From the NCBI RefSeq assembly GCF_030915525.1, contig NZ_CP133269.1:1761001-1825000 (forward strand): DNA of 64,000 nt. Direction: 5' to 3'. The notes beneath the pieces were generated by a model. It was not told where the DNA came from, did no database searches, and saw nothing but the letters and a program-made list of their open reading frames with translations. Positions 1-8,270 of the stretch are shown piece after piece. Numbering within the stretch: the first letter of the stretch is position 1; each line of letters opens with the position of its first letter. The stretch comes from Neobacillus sp. PS2-9 (lineage in GTDB: Bacteria > Bacillota > Bacilli > Bacillales > Cytobacillaceae). A program made the position numbers and the translations under genes.

Positions 1-857
1 ATTAAGCCAACCGCGCCAGTTGGAATACCAGCTCCATTTTTAATCGTTTCAGAATACTTTACCTGATAACCTGGATACACATGAATATGTGCGGGTACCA
101 CGGCACCTGAGCTTACATCCACTAAGTCTACACCTTGTTCTTTCATCCAATCTGCGAACACTATGTAATCTTCAGGTGTTAAACCATCCTCGTGATAATC
201 ATGAGCAGAAACTCTTACGAACAATGGACCTGTCCAAACGGTTTTCACAGCTTCAATGACCTCACGCAGCAAGCGGTAACGGTTCTCAGCAGTGCCACCA
301 TATTCATCTGTTCTTTTGTTGGAAAGTGGCGACAGAAACTCATTAATTAAATAGCCATGAGCGCCGTGAATTTCAATCACATCGAAACCAGCTTTGGCAG
401 CACGCTCCGCCCCTTTTTTAAATGCTTCCACTGTCTCTTTAATTTCTGCTATTGTCATTTCTTTTGGAGTTTGCGATTTTTCATTAAAAGCAATCGCTGA
501 AGGTGCGATGATTTCACCTTCTAATACTGCTTTTCTGCCGGCATGGGCAAGCTGGATGCCTGTTTTCGCTCCATGTTCTTTCATTAGGTTTACTAACTCT
601 TTGAAACCATCTGTGTGCTCATCACTCCAAATACCTAAATCCTGTGGAGAAATTCGGCCTTGTGGAGTAACTGCTGTTGCTTCAACGATGATTAGACCAA
701 CTTGTCCGACTGCTCTACTAGTATAGTGAGTGCGGTGCCAGTTTTGAAGATGCCCATCTTCATTATGGCTGGAGTACATACACATTGGAGCCATAACAAT
801 TCTATTTTGTAATGTCACTCCCTTTATGGTAATGGGAGAAAATAATTTGGTTGTCAT
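1..857 (-). CDS. namA: NADPH dehydrogenase NamA (YqjM), old yellow enzyme family, 3' end cut by window
   Basis: FMN-dependent ene-reductase of the old yellow enzyme family that uses NADPH to reduce activated C=C bonds and is linked to oxidative and xenobiotic stress. The visible N-terminal 285 residues begin [13 protein letters not shown] and carry the YqjM-type flavin/active-site residues Cys26 and Tyr28 (APMCMY). The substrate-binding His pair is in IHGAHGYL at about 164-167, followed by the family run [13 protein letters not shown]. Start ATG at 857 is preceded by a GGAGGGA ribosome site. The gene runs off the left edge, so the C-terminal FMN phosphate site is not seen. As in B. subtilis it lies near proI, but a glycosyltransferase replaces yqjN. 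Confidence 0.95.
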   Translation of the reverse strand, partial: MTTKLFSPITIKGVTLQNRIVMAPMCMYSSHNEDGHLQNWHRTHYTSRAVGQVGLIIVEATAVTPQGRISPQDLGIWSDEHTDGFKELVNLMKEHGAKTGIQLAHAGRKAVLEGEIIAPSAIAFNEKSQTPKEMTIAEIKETVEAFKKGAERAAKAGFDVIEIHGAHGYLINEFLSPLSNKRTDEYGGTAENRYRLLREVIEAVKTVWTGPLFVRVSAHDYHEDGLTPEDYIVFADWMKEQGVDLVDVSSGAVVPAHIHVYPGYQVKYSETIKNGAGIPTGAVGL

Positions 858-933
858 TTGAAAAATCCCTCCTGTTTCATACTAATCCTTCTTTAGTATA
901 GCAAAGGGCATAAATATAATGTACAATACTGCT

Positions 934-2082
934 TCAGTCGTGATCTTTCAGCTCACTCAAGCGGTAAGTAGTTCCTCTCCAAACGATCCCTCCGCGTTTA
1001 AAGGTCAGCAGGCTTGCCCGAATAATCGAATAAATAAAAAGTAAAGCGGTAATGGGAAAAACGAGAAATAATACAGGGGAAAAGACCGTCATTCTTTTTA
1101 TAATCAACACATAAAGAATACCACTCGTAATAATATTACCTAAACTTAGAAAGGCCACGGTTTTGTTTGCAGAAAAAATTGTCAGGAACGGAAGCACATT
1201 GGTGACAAACACTCCGAAAATCGAAAAAAACACCATCCTGACTTGATAATTTAGGCCTGCAAACGTATTTTTCTCCAGACCGATAAATGCCTCTTTTAAA
1301 CTCCCATACCATTCGACTTCAATTAGCCTTAGTGCGGTGACTATTCTTTGCTGGTAGCCAGCCTTTTTCATTTTCATCCCCAGTTGCAAGTCATCATCTG
1401 GTCGCATTTTTAGTCTTTCATGTGTGCCAAATGATTCATATGCCTCTTTAGAAACAAGATTAAATGCCCCAATTCCTGTTCCAATTTTTGATTTTGGATT
1501 ATTTGCCATCCATGGCCGCTTAAAATAGGAAAATCCAAATAGAAAAAAAGCAACAAAGGTTTTTAGCCAAAAATGGTTTGCATGTAAGTTGGGCGCTGCT
1601 GTTAAATGATCGAGTTGGTGTCGTTCAGCATAATGAAGTGCCTTTGCGAATGCTTCTTTTTCGTACTTCACATCTGCATCGGTGAATAATAGCCATTTTC
1701 CTGATGCCTGAAGCGACCCCTTATATAATGCATGATTTTTTCCAAGCCAACCTTCAGGTAATTCCTTCACATGAATAACCTTGACCCGAGGATCTTCCTT
1801 CATCAATTCATCAAGAAGTTTTCCAGTTTCATCCGTGGAGCGGTCATCTACTAAAATCCATTCCACATTTCTATAGGTTTGCTGTAGCTGGCTTAGGATA
1901 CTTGCCTTTATTTGTTTTTCTTCGTTTCTAGCTGCTACGATCACCGATAACATGGGGCCTGTTTCTAAACCTTCCTCTTTTTCAAGCGAGTCCACTTGAC
2001 GGAAACCAATCAGTGCATCAATCAGAAAAATAATCCAAACGAGAATTCCTAATGAAAATAATATTGTTAGCATGAACCACAC
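934..2082 (-). CDS. Membrane-anchored family 2 glycosyltransferase
   Basis: GT-A fold glycosyltransferase (GT2 group) of 382 aa, probably transferring a sugar from a nucleotide donor to a lipid or cell-envelope acceptor at the inner face of the membrane. An N-terminal membrane segment (about 3-25) precedes the catalytic domain. Visible motifs are the nucleotide-binding ARNEE (51-55) and VDDRS (78-82), the DAD metal site (135-137) and an acidic DDD (229-231) in the acceptor region. Three or four hydrophobic segments follow from about residue 280. The arrangement resembles HpnB/CrtQ-like transferases, but no carotenoid or hopanoid genes are nearby. It sits where B. subtilis has yqjN, so it is an insertion or replacement. 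The acceptor is unknown. Confidence 0.8.
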   Translation of the reverse strand: MWFMLTILFSLGILVWIIFLIDALIGFRQVDSLEKEEGLETGPMLSVIVAARNEEKQIKASILSQLQQTYRNVEWILVDDRSTDETGKLLDELMKEDPRVKVIHVKELPEGWLGKNHALYKGSLQASGKWLLFTDADVKYEKEAFAKALHYAERHQLDHLTAAPNLHANHFWLKTFVAFFLFGFSYFKRPWMANNPKSKIGTGIGAFNLVSKEAYESFGTHERLKMRPDDDLQLGMKMKKAGYQQRIVTALRLIEVEWYGSLKEAFIGLEKNTFAGLNYQVRMVFFSIFGVFVTNVLPFLTIFSANKTVAFLSLGNIITSGILYVLIIKRMTVFSPVLFLVFPITALLFIYSIIRASLLTFKRGGIVWRGTTYRLSELKDHD

Positions 2083-2132
2083 TTCCTGGACCTTTTTCCA
2101 CCTAGTTTATAGTAAATGAGTCAAACATCCAA

Positions 2133-2978
2133 CTAGGAAGGTTGATCCGCTGTCTCAAGTTGAGAACGTAAGGCAGCTCCCATTTTCTTAGATTGGGCAG
2201 TAGCAGCTTTAATGCATGAAATGAATGCTTGCTGCACTTCATTTTCCTCGAGCACTTTAATACCGGCTTCCGTTGTTCCACCAGGACTAGTGACGTCCTT
2301 GCGCAGTTGTGTGGAGGATTTAGATGAATTCTTAACCATCTCTGCTGCTCCAATCAGTGTTTGAACAATGAGTTGACTTGCCATTTCTTTTTCAAGGCCA
2401 ACCTCAACCGCACTTTTTTCCATTGCTTCAATTAAATAATAGATATAAGCAGGTCCGCTTCCAGATAGTCCTGTGACAGCATCTAATTGTTCTTCTTCCA
2501 CAAAAGAAGTTAATCCAACCGTACCAAAAAGGTTTCTTGTTGTTTCTACCTGCTCGTTGGTAACCCGTTGATTCACAGCTACCGCGGTTGCGGATTTGCC
2601 AACTGCGGCTGAGGTGTTTGGCATGGATCGTACAATCGCAAGGGGTTTTCTTGCCAAGGTTTCAATGATACTCATGGATACACCTGCTAAGACGGAAACG
2701 ACTAGCATGTGCTCAGTTAACTGTTCGCGAATGGCTTGGATTGCTGTCGCTGCATCTTTTGGCTTCATCGCTAACATGACAATATCTGCACCATCGAAAA
2801 GAGCATTCAAATCATACGTGCTCCTAACACCATAGCGCTCTCTAAGACTATTTAGCCTTTCCTTATTTGAATTGTTTGTTACCCATACATTTTTTCTATC
2901 AATTAATTCATTTTTAAGAATTCCTGAAATGAATGCTTCAGCCATTGAACCCGCACCGACAATCGCTATTTTGTTCAC
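2133..2978 (-). CDS. proI: Pyrroline-5-carboxylate reductase ProI
   Basis: Catalyses the last step of proline synthesis, NAD(P)H-dependent reduction of pyrroline-5-carboxylate to L-proline. The protein has an N-terminal Rossmann motif (IAIVGAGSMAEA, residues 4-15) and the family C-terminal signature around LSGSGPAYIYYLIEA and VTSPGGTTEAGI. The GTG at 2978 is chosen because AGGAGG sits 7 nt upstream; the longer frame would add 15 unrelated residues. Length (281 aa) fits the family. A strong sigma-A-like promoter and a terminator-like leader hairpin lie upstream, see separate entries. It is the B. subtilis yqjO position. Confidence 0.95.
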   Translation of the reverse strand: MNKIAIVGAGSMAEAFISGILKNELIDRKNVWVTNNSNKERLNSLRERYGVRSTYDLNALFDGADIVMLAMKPKDAATAIQAIREQLTEHMLVVSVLAGVSMSIIETLARKPLAIVRSMPNTSAAVGKSATAVAVNQRVTNEQVETTRNLFGTVGLTSFVEEEQLDAVTGLSGSGPAYIYYLIEAMEKSAVEVGLEKEMASQLIVQTLIGAAEMVKNSSKSSTQLRKDVTSPGGTTEAGIKVLEENEVQQAFISCIKAATAQSKKMGAALRSQLETADQPS

Positions 2979-3013
2979 TTTATTTCCTCCTTTTTCTCCG
3001 TAAAAATAAAATA

Positions 3014-3042
3014 GACCCTTCATCCATAAAGGACGAAAGGCT
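3014..3042 (-). terminator. Terminator-like hairpin in the proI leader
   Basis: On the minus strand CCTTTCGTCC pairs with GGATGAAGGG (10 pairs, two of them G-T) across a 5-nt loop, followed by a T-rich run TCTATTTTATTTTT. It lies between the proI promoter and the proI ribosome site, so it could be an attenuator. No T-box GGTGG sequence is visible. It could also be a stray terminator left from rearrangement. Confidence 0.5.
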
Positions 3043-3082
3043 GGCCTTATTCATCGCTTTAACGTAGCAAATTTTAATTGTG

Positions 3083-3112
3083 ATTATGCAAGAGAAATAG
3101 GTTGTCTGTCAA
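3083..3112 (-). promoter_or_regulatory. Sigma-A-like promoter of proI
   Basis: Read on the minus strand: TTGACA (3112-3107), an 18-nt spacer, then CATAAT (3088-3083). This would start transcription near 3076 and give a leader of about 98 nt before the GTG of proI. Confidence 0.6.
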
Positions 3113-3277
3113 GTGAAATGTTGTAAGAATTTTTTATTTTTTCTAAAAAATTATGCAGAAATAATGACAATTAGGGAATAAATCGCTACACTTTATTTTA
3201 TATATTAAATGACAATACTGTTCATATCTTTCTATTTTCATTTCTTTATTTAACAATAATATTAAGGAGTTTTCATT

Positions 3278-4237
3278 ATGACAGAATGGAAAAATGGAAT
3301 TGCTAAAATTACCTTACCAACACCATTTCCAGTTGGGGATGTAAATGTTTTTTTGATTAAAGGGGAGCGGTTGACACTCGTTGACGTGGGAGTGAAAACA
3401 GAGAAATCTTGGAATTCGTTGAAAGAACAATTGGCAGAATTACATTTACATCCGGATGATATTGAACAAGTAATCTTAACCCACCATCACCCCGATCATG
3501 CAGGAGGGCTTGACTTTTTCCCTGCTTCTTTGGAGGTTCATGGTCATCTGCTGAATGAACGGTGGATCAACCCGACTGAAGCCTTTTTTCAAGAACAAGA
3601 GGCTTTCTACCGCTTATATTTTAAAGAATTTGGGCTTCCTGAGGAGTATTTTCCGTTCCTTTCCAAGCTAAGAAAAACGCTGAAGTATTCTTGTAATCGT
3701 TCACTAACGGGACATCTCTCTGAGGGAATGAGGCCATTAGGGCTTAGTGAATGGGAGGTAATTGAAACGCCAGGTCATGCTCAAAGTCAAATTGCTCTTT
3801 TCCGAGAAAAGGATGGAGTATTAATTGGTGGTGATTTAATTCTAGCGCATATTTCACCAAACCCATTGCTTGAGCCGCCTGCACCTGGTGAAACAGAAAG
3901 ACCAAATCCACAGCTTCAGCATAATGATTCGATGAAAAAGCTGTTGGCGTATCCTATTCAGTGTGTGTACACCGGGCACGGTGAAGAAGTGTATGAATTA
4001 GAAGCGCTTATTGAAAAACGACTCACACGGCAGCATGAGCGGGCGATGACCGTTAAAAACTGGCTGAAAGAAGAGGAACTCACTGTATTTGAAATTTGTC
4101 AACGCCTTTTTCCGACTGTCTATCAGCGTGAACTCATGCTAACCATATCAGAAACGGTTGCTCAACTTGACTATTTATCCTCTATCGGCGAAATTAGTAG
4201 TAATAATAAACAGCCCGTTCTCTACAAGGCGATCTGA
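3278..4237 (+). CDS. yqjP: Metallo-beta-lactamase fold hydrolase YqjP
   Basis: Predicted Zn hydrolase of 319 aa. The metal-binding signature THHHPDHAGG is at 68-77, a further His is in ETPGHAQSQ, an Asp in IGGDLIL, and a late His in YTGHGEE. This is the full ligand set of the metallo-beta-lactamase superfamily. The C-terminal ~80 residues form a helical extension typical of MBL hydrolases of the LACTB2/YqjP type. AAGGAG lies 9 nt before the ATG. Substrate is unknown. It is followed 38 bp later by yqjQ, with which it probably forms an operon as in B. subtilis. Confidence 0.85.
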   Translation: MTEWKNGIAKITLPTPFPVGDVNVFLIKGERLTLVDVGVKTEKSWNSLKEQLAELHLHPDDIEQVILTHHHPDHAGGLDFFPASLEVHGHLLNERWINPTEAFFQEQEAFYRLYFKEFGLPEEYFPFLSKLRKTLKYSCNRSLTGHLSEGMRPLGLSEWEVIETPGHAQSQIALFREKDGVLIGGDLILAHISPNPLLEPPAPGETERPNPQLQHNDSMKKLLAYPIQCVYTGHGEEVYELEALIEKRLTRQHERAMTVKNWLKEEELTVFEICQRLFPTVYQRELMLTISETVAQLDYLSSIGEISSNNKQPVLYKAI

Positions 4238-4275
4238 AGAGTGAGTAACGGGAGTAAGCGAGTAGAGGTGTGCAT

Positions 4276-5073
4276 GTGGGAAGAGAACTACTAAAAGAAA
4301 AAAATATTGTGATTACCGGTGCATCGGGAGGAATCGGTGCAGAAATCGCTAAGCTTTGTGCGGCACGTGGTGCCAACCTTGTATTACTGGCAAGAAGTTT
4401 AGATAAGCTCCAGCAACTTCAATCGGATTTGCAGCAAAAATACCATGTTAGTGTGGATGTTTTCCAACTTGATGTATCTGACACAAAGCAGGTGGAGGAG
4501 GTCTTTAAACAGATCTTTGATACAATTGGCCAGATAGATATCCTTGTCAATAATGCAGGCTTCGGCATTTTTCGTGAAGCGCATAAAGCAACAATGGCTG
4601 AAATCAAGGGTATGTTTGATGTGAATGTACTGGGGCTGATGGCGTGCACGAACATGGTACTGCCGAAAATGCGGGAGAGGCGCTCCGGTCATATTATCAA
4701 CATTGCCTCGCAGGCAGGGAAGATTGCTACACCAAAATCAAGTGTATATTCAGCTACTAAGCATGCCGTTCTCGGCTATACGAATGCACTAAGAATGGAA
4801 CTTGCGGATTACAATGTGCTCGTAACAGCCGTTAATCCAGGGCCAATCGCTACTAATTTTTTTGACATTGCAGATGAACAAGGCACATATGTAAAAAATG
4901 TACAGCGCTACATGCTTCAGCCTGAATATGTGGCAAGTAAGGTCGTTGACAGCATGCTAACGAAAACAAGAGAAATCAATTTGCCACGGTGGATGAACAT
5001 GGGAAGCGTGGTTTATGTTCTTTTTCCACGGTTGTTTGAGCGTCTTGGCAAGCGTGCATTTAACTCAAAATAA
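4276..5073 (+). CDS. yqjQ: Short-chain dehydrogenase YqjQ
   Basis: Classical SDR oxidoreductase using NAD(P). Visible features are the cofactor loop TGASGGIG near the N-terminus, NNAGFG, the catalytic Ser in INIASQAGK, and the YSATKHA motif (Tyr-x-x-x-Lys). A C-terminal hydrophobic patch (GSVVYVLFPRLFERL) suggests membrane association. The GTG at 4276 is preferred because AGAGG lies 7 nt upstream; an in-frame GTG at 4270 is too close to it. Physiological substrate unknown. A convergent terminator follows. Confidence 0.85.
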   Translation: MGRELLKEKNIVITGASGGIGAEIAKLCAARGANLVLLARSLDKLQQLQSDLQQKYHVSVDVFQLDVSDTKQVEEVFKQIFDTIGQIDILVNNAGFGIFREAHKATMAEIKGMFDVNVLGLMACTNMVLPKMRERRSGHIINIASQAGKIATPKSSVYSATKHAVLGYTNALRMELADYNVLVTAVNPGPIATNFFDIADEQGTYVKNVQRYMLQPEYVASKVVDSMLTKTREINLPRWMNMGSVVYVLFPRLFERLGKRAFNSK

Positions 5074-5086
5074 TTGTAATTCTTCC

Positions 5087-5110
5087 AGCCTCGATTTGAG
5101 GCTTTTTATT
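5087..5110. terminator. Terminator after yqjQ, shared with convergent yqzH
   Basis: AGCCTC/GAGGCT hairpin with a 5-nt loop, followed by TTTTTATTTTG on the plus strand. Confidence 0.7.
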
Positions 5111-5121
5111 TTGCCTAGATT

Positions 5122-5313
5122 TCACCCAGTTAAGAACTCATAAACTGTGTCATTTATGATTTCATGTAAATCTGCTTTTGGTTCTTCTTCTTTTACAAGC
5201 AAAATCCTATTGATCAGATCCTCTAAATCTTTTTCGCCAATAGGCATGGATTCAGTTGAATAATACTGTTTCAGACAGTTTAAGATCATTTTTTTTATCA
5301 GCTTTTTTTCCAC
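5122..5313 (-). CDS. yqzH: Small protein YqzH
   Basis: Short acidic protein of 63 aa with no recognised domain, matching the position and size of B. subtilis yqzH between yqjQ and polYB. It contains KKMILNCLKQYY near the start and a Glu/Asp-rich, helical middle. The GTG at 5313 is preferred because GAGGTG is 6 nt upstream. An ATG six codons earlier (5331) lacks a ribosome site. Function unknown. Confidence 0.6.
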   Translation of the reverse strand: MEKKLIKKMILNCLKQYYSTESMPIGEKDLEDLINRILLVKEEEPKADLHEIINDTVYEFLTG

Positions 5314-5393
5314 CAATAACACCTCATCCATTATTATAACGCTTTTTTAGTTAATCCCCATAAGAAAAATTGTCAAAAAATCCCCATTGAATA

Positions 5394-5446
5394 CGAACGC
5401 ATATTCGCTTATGATTAGGAATATAATAACTGAGAACAGATGTTCG
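5394..5446 (+). promoter_or_regulatory. Two LexA-box-like palindromes flanking the polYB promoter
   Basis: CGAACGCATATTCG (5394-5407) and AGAACAGATGTTCG (5433-5446) each match 12 of 14 positions of the Bacillus SOS box CGAACRNRYGTTYC. A TATAAT -10 (5422-5427) lies between them, so the first covers the -35 region and the second the start region. B. subtilis polYB (yqjW) is an SOS gene, which fits. Confidence 0.65.
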
Positions 5447-5472
5447 AAAAAATAAGATGTGAGGGAAACTCC

Positions 5473-6732
5473 ATGGTCGATTACAGTACGCTGCCGCAAA
5501 ATAAAATTTTATGTGTGGACATGAAAAGCTTTTATGCAAGCTGCTCAGCTGTCATGCTTGGCCTCGACCCTTTGGATTGCTATTTAGCTGTTTGTGGTAA
5601 CAAGGAACGTCAAGGGAGTATAGTACTTGCTGCTTCGCCGCGATTGAAAAAAGAATTTGGGATTAAAACGGGAACGCGAATGTTTGAAATTCCAAATGAT
5701 CCAAGAATCCAAATTGTTGAGCCCAAGATGGCAACCTATTTACGTATTTCTACAGAAATTTCGCGCGTGTTTAACCGCTATGTACCAAAAGAGGCCATCC
5801 ATACGTATAGCGTCGATGAAAGTTTCATTAAAGTCGATGGGGCTGATCATTTATGGGGAGATGCTCATACCATTGCTCAAAAAATAAAAGATGATATTGA
5901 GCGGGAATTTCAGCTGCCCTGTGCAGTGGGGATTGGCCCCAATATGTTAATGGCAAAGCTTTGTCTTGATCTTGATGCAAAGAAAAAAGGCGTGACAGAG
6001 TGGACATATGAGGACGTCCAAACAAAGCTTTGGAAGGTATCACCACTTAGAGAAATGTGGGGTATTGGCAGACGTGTGGAAAAAACATTAAATAGTATGG
6101 GGATTTTTACTGTCGGTCAGCTGGCCCGCTATGATTTAGAAAAGCTGGAAAAGAAATTCGGAATTATGGGAAATCAGTTATATTATCATGCCTGGGGAGT
6201 CGACCTCTCTGATTTGGGAGCACCCATTATCCAAGGGCAAATTAGCTTCGGAAAAAGCCAAATTCTCTTAAGAGATTATAAAGAGGAAGAGGAGATTAAG
6301 GCTGTCATGTTAGAAATATGTGAAGAGGTGGCACGAAGAGCAAGAACACATCGAAAGGCAGGGAGAACGATTAGCCTTGGAGTAGGATACAGTCAAGATG
6401 AATTTGGCGGCGGTTTTCATCGTTCAAGAACCATTCATCATCCCACAAATGTAACGATGGAGCTTTACCGTATCTGTCTGGAATTATTTCACGAGCATTA
6501 TTCAGGAAAGACAGTACGGCAAATTTCTATTGCTATCAGCAACATTGTTGATGACCGTGAGCTGCAGCTTGATCTTTTTGACATGGGTGCCTATAAGAGA
6601 CGAGAGCTTGGCTATGTGGTTGATGCTGTCCGGAGACGCTTCGGTGCAGGCTCTCTGTTGCGCGCAGTTTCTTATACAGCTGCAGGAACCGCCAAGCATC
6701 GTGCCACATTGGTTGGGGGACATAAAATGTAA
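5473..6732 (+). CDS. polYB: Y-family translesion DNA polymerase PolYB (YqjW)
   Basis: UmuC/DinB-type polymerase that bypasses DNA lesions. The palm has Asp16 (CVDMKSFYAS) and the catalytic pair Asp115-Glu116 (YSVDES). A helix-hairpin-helix stretch MWGIGRRVEKTLNSMGIFTVGQL-like region follows at about 190-215. The little-finger domain ends in a beta-clamp binding motif QLDLF (about 365-369). ATG 5473 is preferred over the upstream in-frame ATG 5440 because GAGGG lies 7 nt before it and the N-terminus then matches B. subtilis. It is followed by yqjX, a YolD-like partner, in one SOS-type operon. Confidence 0.93.
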   Translation: MVDYSTLPQNKILCVDMKSFYASCSAVMLGLDPLDCYLAVCGNKERQGSIVLAASPRLKKEFGIKTGTRMFEIPNDPRIQIVEPKMATYLRISTEISRVFNRYVPKEAIHTYSVDESFIKVDGADHLWGDAHTIAQKIKDDIEREFQLPCAVGIGPNMLMAKLCLDLDAKKKGVTEWTYEDVQTKLWKVSPLREMWGIGRRVEKTLNSMGIFTVGQLARYDLEKLEKKFGIMGNQLYYHAWGVDLSDLGAPIIQGQISFGKSQILLRDYKEEEEIKAVMLEICEEVARRARTHRKAGRTISLGVGYSQDEFGGGFHRSRTIHHPTNVTMELYRICLELFHEHYSGKTVRQISIAISNIVDDRELQLDLFDMGAYKRRELGYVVDAVRRRFGAGSLLRAVSYTAAGTAKHRATLVGGHKM

Positions 6733-6749
6733 CGAAAGAAGGAGAGCGT

Positions 6750-7085
6750 ATGATTCGCGACCGTGGGAGGATCAAGTGGACGTCGATGATGCTTCCTGAG
6801 CATGTGAAATTGCTTAGGGATTGGGTGAAGGAAGATGGATTTGAACAAAAAAGGGAAATGGATGAACAGCAGCTTGAGCTCATGAATGAGACCCTTTCGG
6901 AAGCAATCGAGTTTGATCAGTTCGTTACCGTTACTCACTATCGGAATCGAAACTATGAAATTGTCATTGGAAAAATCCATTACTGGGATGAACTGCTGCA
7001 AAGACTTCATATCGTTGACCGCTTTGAAGAGATACATCGCATTCCCATAATGAATATTGCCGATATCAGACTGACGGATTTGTGA
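6750..7085 (+). CDS. yqjX: YolD-like protein YqjX
   Basis: YolD-like family, 111 aa, the usual partner gene of Y-family polymerases in Bacillus chromosomes and plasmids. The visible family features are the N-terminal RDRGRIKWTSMMLPEHV motif and a C-terminal ...IPIMNIADIRL beta-rich end. The gene begins 17 bp after polYB with GAAGGAG before the ATG, so the two are co-transcribed. Role is inferred to be assistance or control of polymerase Y during SOS; no direct activity is known from sequence. Confidence 0.85.
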   Translation: MIRDRGRIKWTSMMLPEHVKLLRDWVKEDGFEQKREMDEQQLELMNETLSEAIEFDQFVTVTHYRNRNYEIVIGKIHYWDELLQRLHIVDRFEEIHRIPIMNIADIRLTDL

Positions 7086-7162
7086 AAAACAGGCTTTGTT
7101 AATTAAATATCTATATTGATATGTAGAAAAATCTGGAGAAGGAAATTATAGAAAAAGTAATC

Positions 7163-7400
7163 CAGTCTACGTTACCCAAGTAGACTCAGGAAAGGGAGAA
7201 CGGTCACGTAGAAGCGGTCTACGTTCCCAAGGTTGCTCAGGAAAGAGAGAACGGTCACGTAGAAACGGTCTACGTTACCCAAGTGGACTCAGGAAAGGGA
7301 GAACGGTCACGTAGGAGCGGTCTACGTTACCCAAGTGTGCTCAGGAAAGGGAGAACGGTCGCGTAGGAGCGGTCTACGTTACCCAAGTGGACTCAAGAAC
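7163..7400. repeat. Tandem array of a 51-52-bp unit, about 4.6 copies
   Basis: Units begin at 7163, 7215, 7266, 7318 and 7370 (last partial). The unit contains GTCTACGTTACCCAAG, CTCAGGAAAGGGAGAACGG and CGTAG. At each junction CGTAGA...TCTACG can pair, for instance ACGTAGA-aacgg-TCTACGT at 7258-7276. No spacers separate the units, so this is not a CRISPR. It fills the gap between the convergent genes yqjX and the CDGSH gene. No ORF crosses it convincingly. Confidence 0.9.
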
Positions 7401-7403
7401 TAA

Positions 7404-7431
7404 GAAAAAGAGCGGCCCAAAGAAAGGCCGC
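7404..7431 (-). terminator. Terminator of the CDGSH gene
   Basis: GCGGCC/GGCCGC hairpin; on the minus strand it is followed by CTTTTTC. Confidence 0.75.
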
Positions 7432-7441
7432 CCATTTTATC

Positions 7442-7648
7442 CTATTCCTCTTTAAGAACACGAACTTGAGAATCAAATTTCCCTTTATGTGAGCCATCAC
7501 AGTATGGCTTATTGTTCGATAAACCGCAGCGGCAAAGGGAAAAGGCTGGTTTTGATGGATAGACATTACCTTCGCCATCAAGCAGTTCCACATCACCTGT
7601 AATTCGTAATGAACCGTTATCATTTACCTTGATTTGTACTTTTGACAA
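7442..7648 (-). CDS. CDGSH iron-sulfur domain protein
   Basis: Small (68 aa) mitoNEET-like protein that binds a 2Fe-2S cluster through three Cys and one His. The signature is CRCGLSNNKPYCDGSHKG, the C-x-C-x2-S-x3-P-x-C-D-G-x-H pattern, in the second half. The TTG at 7648 is chosen because AAGGGG sits 7 nt upstream; the in-frame GTG at 7657 overlaps that site. Role is probably redox or cluster transfer. It faces yqkB, an IscA-like protein, across a divergent promoter region, which fits an Fe-S theme. It is not in the B. subtilis order at this spot. Confidence 0.85.
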   Translation of the reverse strand: MSKVQIKVNDNGSLRITGDVELLDGEGNVYPSKPAFSLCRCGLSNNKPYCDGSHKGKFDSQVRVLKEE

Positions 7649-7791
7649 AGCAAACACCCCTTTTGGAATTTCATATTAACTTTGAGAATAACTGGAATAT
7701 AAGGAAAATGCAATAAAAGACGAGCAAAAAAATAAAAATCCCTTAAAACCTATGTTACAATCACCCTATGCACAAAAAAGGGGATTTAATC

Positions 7792-8124
7792 ATGCAAATT
7801 ACTATAACAGCGGCAGCAATAGAAAAAATAAATGAAAGAACAGCAGGCCGCAAAGGGTTTTTAAAATTAAAATACGATACAGATGGCTGTGGGTGCGCGG
7901 TAAATGGGGTAATTGCCCTGTGGTTTGTACCGGCATTAGATCAAGATGACTTGGCCATCGAAACAAATGATCGACCGGTATATGTAGAAAAAGCGAAAAC
8001 CGTTTTTTTAGATGAAGAAATGAAAATCGATTTTTCTCAAACCGCCAATTGTTTTCAACTAAAAAGTCCACAGCAAATCTTAAATGGACACATGAGCCTA
8101 ATGATTAAAGAAAAAACAGTATAA
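7792..8124 (+). CDS. yqkB: HesB/IscA-like protein YqkB
   Basis: Iron-sulfur biogenesis (HesB-like) fold protein of 110 aa. The visible conserved part is the N-terminal ITITAAAIEKI and the Cys-containing loop YDTDGCGCAVNG (two Cys). It lacks the C-terminal CGCG pair of true A-type carriers; a single Cys is in TANCFQL. ATG 7792 is chosen since AAAAGGGG lies upstream at correct spacing. B. subtilis yqkB occupies the same neighbourhood. Cluster binding is unproven. Confidence 0.8.
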   Translation: MQITITAAAIEKINERTAGRKGFLKLKYDTDGCGCAVNGVIALWFVPALDQDDLAIETNDRPVYVEKAKTVFLDEEMKIDFSQTANCFQLKSPQQILNGHMSLMIKEKTV

Positions 8125-8150
8125 AGTATAAACTTCGACTTCGAGAATGG

Positions 8151-8270
8151 TCCAGCTCCAGCGCCTAGCCCCTCGGGTCAAATAACCTTCGGCAATAAAA
8201 GTCAAAATGCGGACTTTTCTTGCCGAAGAACATTTGCCTGTCGGGGCTGACCAAGGCGCTTGCGCTTTTC
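8151..8270. repeat. Palindromic repeat family A, copy 1
   Basis: Long imperfect palindrome. The outer stem is AGCGCC (8160-8165) with GGCGCT (8255-8260), then AGCCCC with GGGGCT. The inner stem is TTCGGCAAtAAAAGTC with GACTTTTcTTGCCGAA around an AAAATGCG loop. The right end touches the stop codon of yqkD: on the minus strand the stop TAA is followed directly by GAAAAGCG. A second copy is at 9352-9472 with compensatory changes. Confidence 0.9.

Noticed and set aside
394..726. 110-codon plus-strand frame within namA
   Set aside because: It is a shadow of the namA coding strand, which has clear old yellow enzyme motifs.
2979..3076. Leader peptide of about 24 aa upstream of proI and a T-box
   Set aside because: The frame has no ribosome site and no proline codons; the T-box sequence GGTGG is not found.
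7163..7400. CRISPR array
   Set aside because: Units follow each other without unique spacers and no cas genes are near.
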